A DNA stretch of 64,000 nt. It comes from MGNI01 sp964353875 (GTDB lineage Bacteria; Chloroflexota; Anaerolineae; Anaerolineales; E44-bin32). The position numbers were made by a program, and so were the translations under genes. Positions 26,796 through 35,634 of the stretch are shown in pieces. Where the stretch lies: assembly GCA_964353875.1 (NCBI GenBank), contig CAYGXU010000003.1, positions 1 to 64,000 on the forward strand. The letters are read 5' to 3'. The notes beneath the pieces are model-generated. The model had not been told where the DNA came from and searched no databases. It was given only the letters and a program-made list of their open reading frames with translations. Positions within the stretch are counted from its first letter, which is position 1. Each line of letters opens with the position of its first letter.

Positions 26796-27443
26796 CTATC
26801 CTTCGTCGCTTTCTACACCCTCGATTGTATCTTCCACTTCATCAGTTGACTCTGCCGTCTCCTCGATGGGTGCCTGTACTCCCTCTTCTGGAGCTGCCTC
26901 GGCTTCTTCGAAAGAATCCAATTCGGCCTGTAACTCGGCGAAATCTTCTATAGAGACCCCTTCCTCGATGACTTCTTCCATGACCGACTCGGGGAGCTCG
27001 CCTTCACGATGGATAATGATCTTCACCTCAGGAATCAGGTCAATGGTCAATCGTAAATAGGCTTTATGGATACCCAATAGCTTAATCGGTTGAACATCGA
27101 CTTGTTTACGGTCGATCTTTATCCCAGTTTTTTTCTCGATCGCTTCTGCAATCATGAAATTTGTAATGGAGCCATACAATTTTCCGGTTTCGCCGGCTTT
27201 AACTGGGAAAGTAAGCTCTAAGCCAGCCAATTGCTCCGCAACACTGCCCAACTCCTGGTTCAACTGTGCTCGCAGACTGGCAGCCGACTTTTTGATGTAG
27301 CCTGCCTGTTTAACTGCACCGGGCGTGGCGAGCACAGCTAGGCCCTGGGGGATGAGATAGTTGCGACCAAACCCATCCGCGACCTTCTTCACGTCACCAG
27401 CCCGTCCTAATTTGTACACATCCTGTAATAATAATACTTTCAT
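26796..27443 (-). CDS. rplI: 50S ribosomal protein bL9 with acidic C-terminal extension
   Basis: Large-subunit protein that binds 23S rRNA at the base of the L1 stalk. The N-terminus MKVLLLQDVYKLGRAGDVKK and V-A-D-G-F-G-R-N-Y-L-I-P-Q-G-L-A are the bL9 signature. A long connecting helix and the C-terminal domain (KLYGSITNFMIAEAI) follow. The first 150 residues match normal bL9. The remaining 65 are a highly acidic, Glu/Ala/Val-rich tail absent from most bL9 proteins, which may be disordered. A strong promoter and a leader hairpin lie upstream. The usual companions rpsF, ssb and rpsR are not next to it. Confidence 0.95.
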   Translation of the reverse strand: MKVLLLQDVYKLGRAGDVKKVADGFGRNYLIPQGLAVLATPGAVKQAGYIKKSAASLRAQLNQELGSVAEQLAGLELTFPVKAGETGKLYGSITNFMIAEAIEKKTGIKIDRKQVDVQPIKLLGIHKAYLRLTIDLIPEVKIIIHREGELPESVMEEVIEEGVSIEDFAELQAELDSFEEAEAAPEEGVQAPIEETAESTDEVEDTIEGVESDEG

Positions 27444-27471
27444 CTTTTTTCAAGCCCTTTCTGCAAAGATT

Positions 27472-27491
27472 GAGCGCCGCACTCGGCGCTC
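27472..27491 (-). promoter_or_regulatory. Leader hairpin of rplI
   Basis: Perfect 8-bp stem GAGCGCCG (27472-27479) / CGGCGCTC (27484-27491) with a 4-base loop, inside the predicted 5' untranslated region about 30 bases before the ATG. It has no T-run, so it is more likely a regulatory or stabilising stem than a terminator. Confidence 0.5.
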
Positions 27492-27523
27492 GAAGGCGAA
27501 GGGTACAACGCCTTAGCCGCGAA

Positions 27524-27552
27524 ATTGTACCAGAACGGGATGGCAGGGTCAA
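27524..27552 (-). promoter_or_regulatory. Sigma-70-type promoter of rplI
   Basis: On the minus strand TTGACC (27552-27547), a 17-base spacer, and TACAAT (27529-27524), each five of six to consensus. Predicted start near 27517, about 75 bases before the rplI ATG. Confidence 0.75.
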
Positions 27553-27721
27553 AGGTTCCCCCACGAAAGGCGGTATCTGATCCACAAAAGATCAAATCGC
27601 AGCTTCAATAAACCTTTTTTAAGTCTTTTTTGCTTCCCCCATTCCGAACTGCCAGAGAGCCTCATCCTGCACCAGACCATTACCCGATCCCCTGCGAGTG
27701 ATAGGATCCATACAGAATAGT

Positions 27722-28231
27722 TCAAGAAAAAAAGACGCTTGGCGGCTTCTCAAGGCGGACCTCAACATCCTGGCGTGTTTTTTCCATTACTAAAGCTTCT
27801 TCTCCATTTGCATAGTACCGCTTCCAACGATCGACTTCGACATACCCCGCCTTGAGATAAAGAGCCTTTGCAACCTGGTTTGATGGGCGTAACGCCAGGC
27901 GTACTCGAGAGGTTTCTAATGCCTGTTCACAGGCCTCGAGCAAACGTCGACCAATCCCCCGACCACAGAAATCCGGGTGAACGCCAATAGAAGCCACCCA
28001 TCCCACACCCTGCCGATCGCGCCGGTCGCCAATCACAAAGCCGATTACATTCTCCCCTGATACGGCTTTAATCTTCACTGCGTCCGGAAATACCAACGCT
28101 GCCATGACATCGATCCAAGGCCAGGCCTCTCCCCGAAAGCAGAGCTTTTCCAGGGCAAAAATCGCACGGAAGTCTCGCCACGCGGCGGGCAGCAGCGAGA
28201 CTTCCTCGATTCCATGCTGATGTTCGTCCAA
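27722..28231 (-). CDS. GNAT family N-acetyltransferase
   Basis: Protein of 169 residues with a complete GNAT fold. The acetyl-CoA loop is seen as VHPDFCGRGIGRRLLEACE (motif A, Q/R-x-x-G-x-G/A), preceded by strand IGFVIGD and followed by LRPSNQVAKALYLKAGYVEV (motif B with the Tyr that helps catalysis). This is the RimI-like arrangement; the substrate is unknown. The likely start is a TTG at 28231 with AAGGAG about 12 bases upstream; that ribosome site overlaps the stop of the slipin gene, so the two are co-transcribed. Confidence 0.8.
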   Translation of the reverse strand: MDEHQHGIEEVSLLPAAWRDFRAIFALEKLCFRGEAWPWIDVMAALVFPDAVKIKAVSGENVIGFVIGDRRDRQGVGWVASIGVHPDFCGRGIGRRLLEACEQALETSRVRLALRPSNQVAKALYLKAGYVEVDRWKRYYANGEEALVMEKTRQDVEVRLEKPPSVFFS

Positions 28232-28240
28232 ATACGACGA

Positions 28241-29134
28241 CTACTCCTTCTTGTTCACAAAGTTTTCCAGCAGGCTGGTGAATTCCATCGGGAAGATAAA
28301 TTTTGTTGACGGACCAGTCCCCATGGCCTTCAAGGTCTCAAAATACTGCAGGGTCATCGTTTTGCTGTCGATTTCCTGAGCGATGCTATAGATTCGCTGC
28401 AGAGCAGATGCAAAACCTTCGGCGCGGAGAAGTTGTGACTCGCGATCACCTTGTGCACGCAGGATGTTGGATTCCTTATCACCTTGAGCGATCAAGATGG
28501 CAGCCTGCTTTTGACCATCAGCGATATTGACCTCAGCGTCACGCTGACCAGTTGATTCGGTTACCACGGCGCGACGTACACGTTCGGCGGTCATCTGGCG
28601 ATTCATCGCCTCCTGCACTTCCCTTGGCGGGATGATCTCGCGGATCTCGACGTTGGTCACTTTCACACCCCAGCGCTCCGTGACCTCATCCAGTTTCGTA
28701 CGCAATACCTGGTTGATATGGTCTCGTTCAGAGAGCACATCGTCCAGTGGGATGCCACCGATCACGGCTCTTAGGGTCGTCGTGGCCATACCTTGCGCCG
28801 CAGCTTGGAAGTTCCCGACCTGCAATACGCTTTGTGCAGCGTCGACGACTTTGTAGTACCAAAGGAAATCGATCTCGATCGGGGCGTTGTCCAAAGTAAT
28901 ACAGGTCTGATGCGGTACTTCCCGTACTTGTTCGCGCAAATCCACCTTTATGCCGCGCTCAATAAACGGGATAAGGAGCACCAAACCTGGGCCTCGTTGA
29001 CCCATGCAACGACCAAGGCGAAAGACAACCAGCCTTTCATATTCTTGTACGATACGAATGGCACTCGCCAATGCAACCAGTGCAACCACACCAACGGATC
29101 CCAGCAAACAAGCAACCCAAGTGAAATTTTCCAT
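28241..29134 (-). CDS. Slipin / stomatin-like SPFH protein
   Basis: Membrane-anchored SPFH-domain protein of 297 residues. An N-terminal hydrophobic hairpin (residues 5-27) is followed by IVQEYERLVVFRLGR and GLVLLIPFIER, the stomatin opening, then the SPFH core and a coiled-coil with EIIPPREVQEAMNRQMTAER. Stomatin-like proteins form rings that organise membrane patches and often pair with NfeD. Here the nfeD-type gene lies immediately upstream, with only two bases between the genes, the usual NfeD/slipin operon. GGAG precedes the ATG. Confidence 0.9.
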   Translation of the reverse strand: MENFTWVACLLGSVGVVALVALASAIRIVQEYERLVVFRLGRCMGQRGPGLVLLIPFIERGIKVDLREQVREVPHQTCITLDNAPIEIDFLWYYKVVDAAQSVLQVGNFQAAAQGMATTTLRAVIGGIPLDDVLSERDHINQVLRTKLDEVTERWGVKVTNVEIREIIPPREVQEAMNRQMTAERVRRAVVTESTGQRDAEVNIADGQKQAAILIAQGDKESNILRAQGDRESQLLRAEGFASALQRIYSIAQEIDSKTMTLQYFETLKAMGTGPSTKFIFPMEFTSLLENFVNKKE

Positions 29135-29136
29135 TG

Positions 29137-29775
29137 CTATTCTCCTTTTTCTTTTAATATCTGTGCGGGTTGATCGATGGGTACAACATGTAAGATCAAA
29201 CCTTCCCGGTCATGTACACGCACTTTCTCACCGGGCAAGATAAGACCATCGGAAAAAGCTGACCACAATTCACCACCCACATATACGGTCCCATAAGGAT
29301 TGATCGATGAACGCACCTCCCCGATTTGATCCATAACCACCCAAGGATCCAACTGCGAGCGCATCCGTTGAGCCATGACTATTTTGCGAATCGCAAACCA
29401 GTAAAACCCGAGGGTCATCAAAGATACCGAACTGGCCAAGAGGGGATTTACCCCCACTCCACCATCTAGGGGACGGAAAAGGAATACAGAACCCAGGCTT
29501 AGTGCGACTGCTGAAGCCGCGAGCAGCACTTCATCCCACTTGCGAACGAATAAGCTCAAGATAAATAGGATCACCGCCAAAGCCAATGGGAGGAACGCCC
29601 AACCATTCAAAGGAAGGAAAAACATCCCAATCCCGGCACTACCGAGCGTCATGAAGGCCAATAACTCATAAAATCCCGTCCCCGGAGTGATCACTGCCAG
29701 AGAAGCGAGCCAAAAACCTGCGACCAGACATAAATAAAGAAGATTGGAGAACCATGGAGATGAGATATCGATCAT
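29137..29775 (-). CDS. NfeD family membrane protein
   Basis: Protein of 212 residues: four to five hydrophobic helices in the first 135, then a small beta-barrel of the NfeD type (GEVRSSINPYGTVYVGGELW ... GEKVRVHDREGLILHVVPI). It lacks the ClpP-like serine protease domain found in long NfeD proteins, so it is the short membrane form. The OB-like domain is thought to contact the partner slipin, encoded two bases downstream. AAAGGAGG precedes the ATG. Confidence 0.88.
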   Translation of the reverse strand: MIDISSPWFSNLLYLCLVAGFWLASLAVITPGTGFYELLAFMTLGSAGIGMFFLPLNGWAFLPLALAVILFILSLFVRKWDEVLLAASAVALSLGSVFLFRPLDGGVGVNPLLASSVSLMTLGFYWFAIRKIVMAQRMRSQLDPWVVMDQIGEVRSSINPYGTVYVGGELWSAFSDGLILPGEKVRVHDREGLILHVVPIDQPAQILKEKGE

Positions 29776-30141
29776 CGTACCTCCTTTATGCTATACGATC
29801 TCACTCAGTGTAAGAGAATCCCATCCCACAACATGATCCTAAACCGACAATTAGCCGACACATCTTTATCAGCTTCATGGTTACTCAGGCAAATGTCGAA
29901 ATTGAAAAACCGCCCAGAATAAAACCACATCGGCTTGTGAATCCATCATCCAGATATTCCTGCCTTAACTTTACAATACTTCATCCAATGCGCCTATATC
30001 GAGCATTGAGCTCAATTCCACAAGCGAGCAACTAAACGAAATCTAGCCCCATTCATTCCTGGCTTAAACCAGAGTCCTCCAATCCCTCATCTCCCATCTT
30101 TCCTAATGTTTATATCATTTGAAAGTTATTTCAGGGCTTGA
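29776..30141. other. Gene-free stretch
   Basis: About 365 bases upstream of nfeD and downstream of the next minus-strand gene. It presumably contains the nfeD promoter, but I see no good -35/-10 pair and no terminator hairpin. Confidence 0.4.
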
Positions 30142-31290
30142 TTAAACCTTCTTCTCATACATGCGGTAGGTTTTGTAAACCTTTCCCCCCAGCATTTGGA
30201 TCGAGCGATTCATCATCTCATTATTTTCCAAGATCCAGCTCATCTCCGCCCACTTGTAGCCTTTCTTAAAAGCCAACTTCGCCGTTTCAATGTACATGAG
30301 GGCATCAACCCCGAGTCCACGATATTCGGGCAAGACTCCCAGGGCGAAGACGCGCAGCCAATCCACTCTTTTGCGCACCTTCCAATGCCAGGCCAGTTTC
30401 AACATGGTGAGGGTTTCACTCGTCTCAGGGCGCGGATAAGCCAGGTGAAGGGGCTGATTTAGATCCGGCAACGAGAGGCCCACACCGATCGTGTCACCGT
30501 TGTCCTTCTCGACCATTACGACGATGTCCGGATCAAGCATTGGTCGCAGTTGTTCCGCCAATTTGTCGATTTCGGCATCGGTTAATGGCACAAAACCCCA
30601 ATTTTTCGCCCAGGATTGATTGTAGACTATTTTGAACCTTTCAACTTCCTGATCAAAATGCTTCATGTCTATTTTGCGGATGTGAAGGTCCTTTCGTTCT
30701 CGTATTTTTTCTGTGACCCGAATAAGTTTCTCAGGCACGTGTTGGCGGAAGTCTTCCACATTGAGAGCATAGGCCCAGAGGTCCATCGCTTTCTGGAAAC
30801 CAGCACCCTCGATATATCCCTGATATCGAGCAGGGTTATATGTCATTAAAATCCTGGGTAGATCATCGAAACCATCGATCAGTAAACCGACTTCGTCGTT
30901 GGTAGAAAATTGCGCCGGGCCGATGATGCTCTCATGTCCCGCCGCACGTACCCAATCCACAGCGGTTGAGAGCAACGCTTCCGCAGCTTCAGGATCTTCC
31001 AACACTTCGAAGAAGCCAAAGAAGCCCACATTCGTTTCTTGAAATTGGTTGTAGAGATTATTAGTGAAGGCAGCGATGGTACCCACAACTTTGCCATTAC
31101 GGCGTGCAAGGAAGTATTCTGCTTTGGCGTGTTTAAAGAAAGGATTTTCCTTAATATTTAAAAATGATTTTCGTTCAGAAATCAGGGGAGGGACCCAGTA
31201 TCGATCTTGTTTATAGACCTGCCATGGAAAGTGGATAAAGGCGATGAGGTCCTCGGGAACCTCCACAGTGGTGATTGTTAACTCAGGCAT
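30142..31290 (-). CDS. YghO-like protein with GNAT domain
   Basis: Protein of 382 residues. The N-terminal part has FIHFPWQVYKQDRYWVPPL and ENPFFKHAKAEYFLARRNGK with G-T-I-A-A-F, the pattern of a large family annotated as N-acetyltransferases (YghO-like). A second acetyltransferase-like segment lies at the C-terminus (FALGVLPEYRGLGVDALMYIE, then ILENNEMMNRSIQMLGGKVY). It is cytoplasmic, with no known substrate. Transcribed alone, divergent from the Lgt-like gene. Confidence 0.75.
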   Translation of the reverse strand: MPELTITTVEVPEDLIAFIHFPWQVYKQDRYWVPPLISERKSFLNIKENPFFKHAKAEYFLARRNGKVVGTIAAFTNNLYNQFQETNVGFFGFFEVLEDPEAAEALLSTAVDWVRAAGHESIIGPAQFSTNDEVGLLIDGFDDLPRILMTYNPARYQGYIEGAGFQKAMDLWAYALNVEDFRQHVPEKLIRVTEKIRERKDLHIRKIDMKHFDQEVERFKIVYNQSWAKNWGFVPLTDAEIDKLAEQLRPMLDPDIVVMVEKDNGDTIGVGLSLPDLNQPLHLAYPRPETSETLTMLKLAWHWKVRKRVDWLRVFALGVLPEYRGLGVDALMYIETAKLAFKKGYKWAEMSWILENNEMMNRSIQMLGGKVYKTYRMYEKKV

Positions 31291-31353
31291 TGGTTATCTC
31301 CTATCGCGGGTTGATCCATTATACAACCAGGATCATGTTGGAGGAAAAGAATT

Positions 31354-32139
31354 GTGACACTTCTAATGCTGATGGTATCATTGCTAGCGAGTTTGGAGTC
31401 CGGAATGTTACAGGCTTATCCTATTGCTTTCGCATCTGGCATCCTCATTGGCCTACTATGGTTGGGATGGGGCAATTCGGCAACAAAATCTCTTAGCAGA
31501 CAACTTCCTCCAGCCTTACGTATCCGTGCAGGGCTGACGGCTCTTGTATCAGGGATAATCGGCGCCAGGCTGGGTTTCGTTCTCCCCCATGGGGGGTACT
31601 ATATCAACCACCCAGAACAAATCCTGATGCTCTGGGAGGGCGGTCTAAGTTGGGTTGCAGGCGCGATCGGTGCACTTCTAGGTTTGGCATTCTTGGCAGC
31701 TATCACTCATCAATCTTTCTGGTTGCTCATCGATGCGATGGCCATACCGGCTGCTATCCTGGCTTTTGCTTGCTGGTTTGGGTGCCTCCTGGAGGGTTGT
31801 AGTTACGGGAAAGCGGCCGATTTTGGCTTGCTCACACCACCTGCTGCGGATGTCTTCGGCACGGTTTCAAAGCGTTGGCCAGTCCAAGGTTCAGGTGCCC
31901 TCCTTTGTGTTGGTGCTTTTCTCATGTTAAGGGCGCTTGATCATCGGAAATTGGCTGAGGGCGCGCTGGGTGGTTTGGGCTTGGCCATGATCTCGGCCGT
32001 CAACCTGCTCTTGGCTTTCTTTCGTGGCGACCCGGTCCCCGTATGCTTTGAAGTTCGGCTTGATGCCCTCGCCAGTGGGGGGCTTCTGGTGCTCTCCATA
32101 CTCATCTTCGCCTTGCGTACCTGGTTCGGGGAAAAGTGA
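31354..32139 (+). CDS. Prolipoprotein diacylglyceryl transferase-like membrane protein
   Basis: Integral membrane protein of 261 residues with the Lgt layout: G-A-R-L-G-F-V-L (residues about 70-77), L-W-E-G-G-L-S-W-V-A-G-A-I-G-A after it, and AFACWFGCLLEGCSYGK, each between hydrophobic helices. Lgt transfers diacylglyceryl from phosphatidylglycerol to the lipobox Cys of prolipoproteins. Several key positions differ from the best-studied Lgt, for example W-E-G-G-L in place of H-x-G-G-L, so activity on lipoproteins is likely but not certain. Start is a GTG with GGAGG nine bases upstream. The broken nitrilase-type gene follows closely. Confidence 0.7.
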   Translation: MTLLMLMVSLLASLESGMLQAYPIAFASGILIGLLWLGWGNSATKSLSRQLPPALRIRAGLTALVSGIIGARLGFVLPHGGYYINHPEQILMLWEGGLSWVAGAIGALLGLAFLAAITHQSFWLLIDAMAIPAAILAFACWFGCLLEGCSYGKAADFGLLTPPAADVFGTVSKRWPVQGSGALLCVGAFLMLRALDHRKLAEGALGGLGLAMISAVNLLLAFFRGDPVPVCFEVRLDALASGGLLVLSILIFALRTWFGEK

Positions 32140-32149
32140 TGGAGTTTGT

Positions 32150-33018
32150 ATGAAAAAGATAACGATCGCACTCGCTCAAATGAACACAAGACTTGGCGCT
32201 GTCAGTGTCAACTTGGAGAACACCTCGAGTGGATCGAAGAAGCGCGCAGGATAGGTGTTGGCTTAATCCTTTTTCCCGAATTATCCCTTACGGGATATTA
32301 TATCCTTTAGGATCTTACCCCATTGGTCGCTCGAAAGCCGTCTCCAGATGACCCTTGTTTTCAACCTTTGCTCCAGGCCAGTAATGGGATCGACATTGTG
32401 GTAGGTTTTGTAGAGGCAGAAAAGCGCCACCGCTTCCATATCGCTGCTGCCTACCTCTCAAAAGGCGAAGTACTCCACATCCATCGCAAAGTTAATCTGC
32501 CGACATACGGAATGTTCGATGAGGGCCGTTTTTTCGCCCATGGCGATCGGCTGCGCGCCTTTGATACCCATTTCGGACGAGTAGGGATCTTGATTTGCGA
32601 GGATTACTGGCATGTCTCCCTACCTTACCTGCTTTGGATGGATGGGGCTGAACTATTGTTATTCACCTCCGCCTCCCCAGGAAGAGGATTGAATCGGGAA
32701 GCGAAACTTGAATCTGCCCGTTGGATCGAGCAAATCAATCAGGGTTATGCCAACCTCTTCACTGTCTTCGTCGCCCATTCCAATCGCGTAGGTTATGAGG
32801 ACGGCCTCAACTTCTGGGGGGGCTTCACCCTTTTTGATCCTGACGGGAAGCGCCTCGCACATGCACCCCACTTCGAGGAAACCTTGATTAACGCCGAAAT
32901 CGATATGGCACAACTCCATCGGACACGAAGCCGCCTGCCCTTGTTACGCGATGAACGCCCTGAACTCCTTCTGAGAGGACTGGAAACCATTCTGGAGGGA
33001 CGACGGCGCGAAGTATAA
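32150..33018 (+). pseudogene. Nitrilase-superfamily amidohydrolase with a frameshift and an in-frame stop
   Basis: Carbon-nitrogen hydrolase whose reading frame is broken twice near the start. From the ATG at 32150 it reads KKITIALAQMNTRLGAVSVN, then a frameshift near 32219 (consistent with one missing A). The resumed frame reads L-E-W-I-E-E-A-R-R and LILFPELSLTGYY, then meets TAG at 32308-32310. After that the frame is open to 33018. The full catalytic triad can be read across the pieces: Glu in F-P-E-L-S, Lys in H-R-K-V-N-L-P-T-Y and Cys in L-I-C-E-D-Y-W. Such proteins act as glutaminase or amidase partners, and nadE lies downstream, so it may have supplied ammonia. A real pseudogene or two consensus errors are both possible. 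The rest of the gene shows no decay, so the damage is recent or artefactual. Confidence 0.75.
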
Positions 33019-33241
33019 CCTTGGAGGAATACCAAACATCATTCTTCTCACATGAGGGGAATGGCATTTCATGACATTCATCATGGCGCCGGAATTGGCG
33101 TCCTGCGAGACTAATATCGCCTCAGGGTTGGTGAAGTTGACGAAAGGAATTTATAATCCATTCCATCAGGGAAAGGATTTTCAATATGAGCCTCTGCCCT
33201 CCGTTTACCGTTTCTATGAAGCCCTTTCTTTTATCCAATGA

Positions 33242-34087
33242 ATGAGCAACATCATGAAAAAAGAAATCATTTCCCTCGAGATTAACACCGAGCTAGCCAG
33301 GCAAATCCTGGTAGGTTTCCTGCGAACCGAGATTACACGTGCCGGATTCTCGCACGCTGTGGTAGCACTCTCGGGAGGGCTGGATTCATCGCTTTCTTGC
33401 CTTCTGGCAGCCGAGGCGCTCGGCCCTGAAAATGTCCTCGCCATTCGCATGCCATTTCGGACCTCGCCACCTGATTCCATGGAACACGCCCAGCAGGTCA
33501 TCGAAATGAGTGGAGTGAAGGAATTAACCCTACCGATCACGGAGATGGTGGATGCTTATCTGGACAAAGTCCCTCATGCTGATCGGGTGCGCAGGGGGAA
33601 TGTGATGGCGCGTATGAGGATGATTGTGCTTTATGATCAATCCGCTGCTTTTCAAGGACTTGTTGTTGGAACAGGAAATAAAACCGAGATCTTGCTGGGA
33701 TACACAACTCTCTACGGGGATTCCGCCTGCGCGCTTAACCCACTGGGCGACCTGTATAAAACCCAGGTCCGTCAACTGGCGGCTGCGATGGGCGTACCGG
33801 AGGCGATTATCAAGAAAGCCCCCAGCGCTGATCTTTGGGCGGGACAAACCGATGAGGGAGAGCTTGGCTTTACATATGAGCAGGTCGATCGATTGCTCTA
33901 CTTACTTGTGGATGAGCGCTATTCTCCCGAAGCATGTTTGGATGCAGGCTTTGATCGGGAGTTTATCGATCATGTCCTGGAACGCATCCGCCAGACTCAA
34001 TTCAAACGTGTCTTGCCCCCCATTGCCAAACTCAGCAACCACACGGTTGGCTATGATTTCCTTTATCTGAGAGATTGGGGCGCGTAA
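33242..34087 (+). CDS. nadE: NAD+ synthase (ammonia-type length)
   Basis: Final step of NAD biosynthesis: ATP-dependent amidation of deamido-NAD. The N-type ATP pyrophosphatase loop S-G-G-L-D-S-S lies at residues 44-50. NVMARMRMIVLYD, VVGTGNKTEILLGYTTLYGD and KKAPSADLWAGQTDEGELG are the diagnostic NadE segments. At 281 residues it has only the synthetase domain and no glutaminase domain, so it must use free ammonia or a separate amidase. The neighbouring broken nitrilase-type gene would be the natural partner. Start ATG at 33242 or 33254; neither has a strong ribosome site. Confidence 0.93.
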   Translation: MSNIMKKEIISLEINTELARQILVGFLRTEITRAGFSHAVVALSGGLDSSLSCLLAAEALGPENVLAIRMPFRTSPPDSMEHAQQVIEMSGVKELTLPITEMVDAYLDKVPHADRVRRGNVMARMRMIVLYDQSAAFQGLVVGTGNKTEILLGYTTLYGDSACALNPLGDLYKTQVRQLAAAMGVPEAIIKKAPSADLWAGQTDEGELGFTYEQVDRLLYLLVDERYSPEACLDAGFDREFIDHVLERIRQTQFKRVLPPIAKLSNHTVGYDFLYLRDWGA

Positions 34088-34333
34088 ACCTGCGGCGAAG
34101 AAATCCTTCAATATGGAGCGGGAGCACAGAGAATGGACTGTACTAACGCTATTTGCAGTCAGTCGATCAATCTGTATTGTATTCCCTGCGCGCTTATTCC
34201 ATTTGAAAGGCGTTTTGCCATAGGATTGGATCTTCATTCATTCACTACTTTCGATACAGAAGCTATTCATGGTCTTCCCTCCTGCAATAAGCGAAGAGCA
34301 TGATTGCAATTTGAGTAAAACAAAGGAGACACT

Positions 34334-35242
34334 ATGAAACGTGTTGTGAGTATCAGCGTCGGATCATCGAAAAGGGACAAATCCGTTGAAATCGAATTGC
34401 TCGGAGAACAGTTGCTCCTTGAGCGTATCGGCACGGATGGAGATCTCAACAAGGCCGCGCAACTCTACAAGGAACTAGATGGGAAAGTGGATGCCCTGGG
34501 TGTGGGGGGTGGCATCCTTGGTTTCAACGTCCATGGCAAGGAGTATCCTTTCCACACCTTCAGACGAATAACCAAGCAAGTAACCCAGACCCCAGTGGTT
34601 GACGGTACCGGTCTGAAACTGACTCTAGAAAGCCGGGTAGCGAGCTTTATGGAGGGGCGGATTGCGGAAGCCCTCCAGCCGCGTCGCGTTCTAATCACCA
34701 GCGCCGTTGACCGTTATGGCATGGCGTTGTCCTTCCATCAGGCAAAATACGATTGCATTTTCGGTGATTTAATGTTTACTTTCGGGATCGGTATCCCCAT
34801 CTATAGGATAAAGAGCTTTCATCTGTTGGCTGCGCTGATTCTTCCTATCGCCGGGTATCTGCCCATCGAATGGGTGTATCCAACCGGCGAAAAGCAGGAG
34901 ACTCGCACACCTAAGTGGGAAAAGTATTTTCAATGGGCGAAAGTCATCGCAGGGGATTCTCACCTGATTACCCATTACATGCCCGACGATCTGGAAGGAA
35001 AGGTCATCGTCACCAACACCACCACACCGGAGGATGTCGCCTTATTCCGGCAGGCTGGAGCAAGGTATCTCGTCACCTCGACCCCCGTCCTCGATGGTCG
35101 CTCCTTCGGCACGAATGTCATGGAAGGCGCGTTGGTAGCCATATCAGGAAAAGGAAGGCCGTTGACCACTCAAGAGATTAGTGATCTCTTGGATGCACTG
35201 AACATGGAGCCTCAATTGCGTGATCTAACGCTGCCAGAATAA
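34334..35242 (+). CDS. Conserved protein of unknown function
   Basis: Protein of 302 residues, soluble apart from one hydrophobic stretch (FHLLAALILPIAGYLPIEWV, near residues 156-175). Segments that look conserved: V-S-I-S-V-G-S-S-K-R-D-K at the start, D-A-L-G-V-G-G-G-I-L-G near residue 55, VLITSAVDRYGMALSF, VIVTNTTTPEDVALFRQAGA and STPVLDGRSFGTNVMEGAL. I recall similar proteins being labelled quinate 5-dehydrogenase, but no NAD-binding GxGxxG of that family is evident, so I assign no function. Strong AAAGGAG site before the ATG. The alkyltransferase-like gene follows after 11 bases. Confidence 0.75.
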   Translation: MKRVVSISVGSSKRDKSVEIELLGEQLLLERIGTDGDLNKAAQLYKELDGKVDALGVGGGILGFNVHGKEYPFHTFRRITKQVTQTPVVDGTGLKLTLESRVASFMEGRIAEALQPRRVLITSAVDRYGMALSFHQAKYDCIFGDLMFTFGIGIPIYRIKSFHLLAALILPIAGYLPIEWVYPTGEKQETRTPKWEKYFQWAKVIAGDSHLITHYMPDDLEGKVIVTNTTTPEDVALFRQAGARYLVTSTPVLDGRSFGTNVMEGALVAISGKGRPLTTQEISDLLDALNMEPQLRDLTLPE

Positions 35243-35253
35243 AGTGAACGAGG

Positions 35254-35634
35254 ATGTCATCCAAATCAAAGAGAAAAGGATCTGGCGCCTATAACCTGTT
35301 CTGTGAAAGCGTATACGCTTTCGTACAAAGCATCCCTCCAGGCAGAGTAATGACCTATGGAAGCATCGCAAACCATCTTCCCCGACCGGAAGGGATCGAT
35401 CCGCATTCTTACGCTCGGATCCGGGCTCGCTGGGTCGGCTATGCTCTCAAAGCCTGCCCCGAAGATGTGCCTTGGTGGCGCGTCGTCAATGCGGAAGGGA
35501 AAATCAGCCAACGCATGGGACACGGTCCCAATGTACAACGGATTTATCTCGAGCAGGAAGGGATCGTATTTGAAGACCCTGAACATATCTCGCTCAAAGA
35601 TCACCTTTATGAGCCAGTCCCGCCGGAGGATTGA
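35254..35634 (+). CDS. Alkyltransferase-like (ATL) DNA-binding protein
   Basis: Protein of 126 residues related to the DNA-binding domain of O6-methylguanine methyltransferase. IPPGRVMTYGSIANHL is the helix-turn-helix with the base-flipping Tyr/Arg region, and W-V-G-Y-A-L-K-A carries the Arg-finger segment. The active-site motif PCHR is replaced by P-W-W-R-V-V, so the acceptor Cys is missing. ATL proteins bind alkylated guanine and hand it to nucleotide excision repair. The final GPNVQRIYLEQEGIVF matches the family end. Co-transcribed with the conserved unknown gene upstream. Confidence 0.9.
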   Translation: MSSKSKRKGSGAYNLFCESVYAFVQSIPPGRVMTYGSIANHLPRPEGIDPHSYARIRARWVGYALKACPEDVPWWRVVNAEGKISQRMGHGPNVQRIYLEQEGIVFEDPEHISLKDHLYEPVPPED

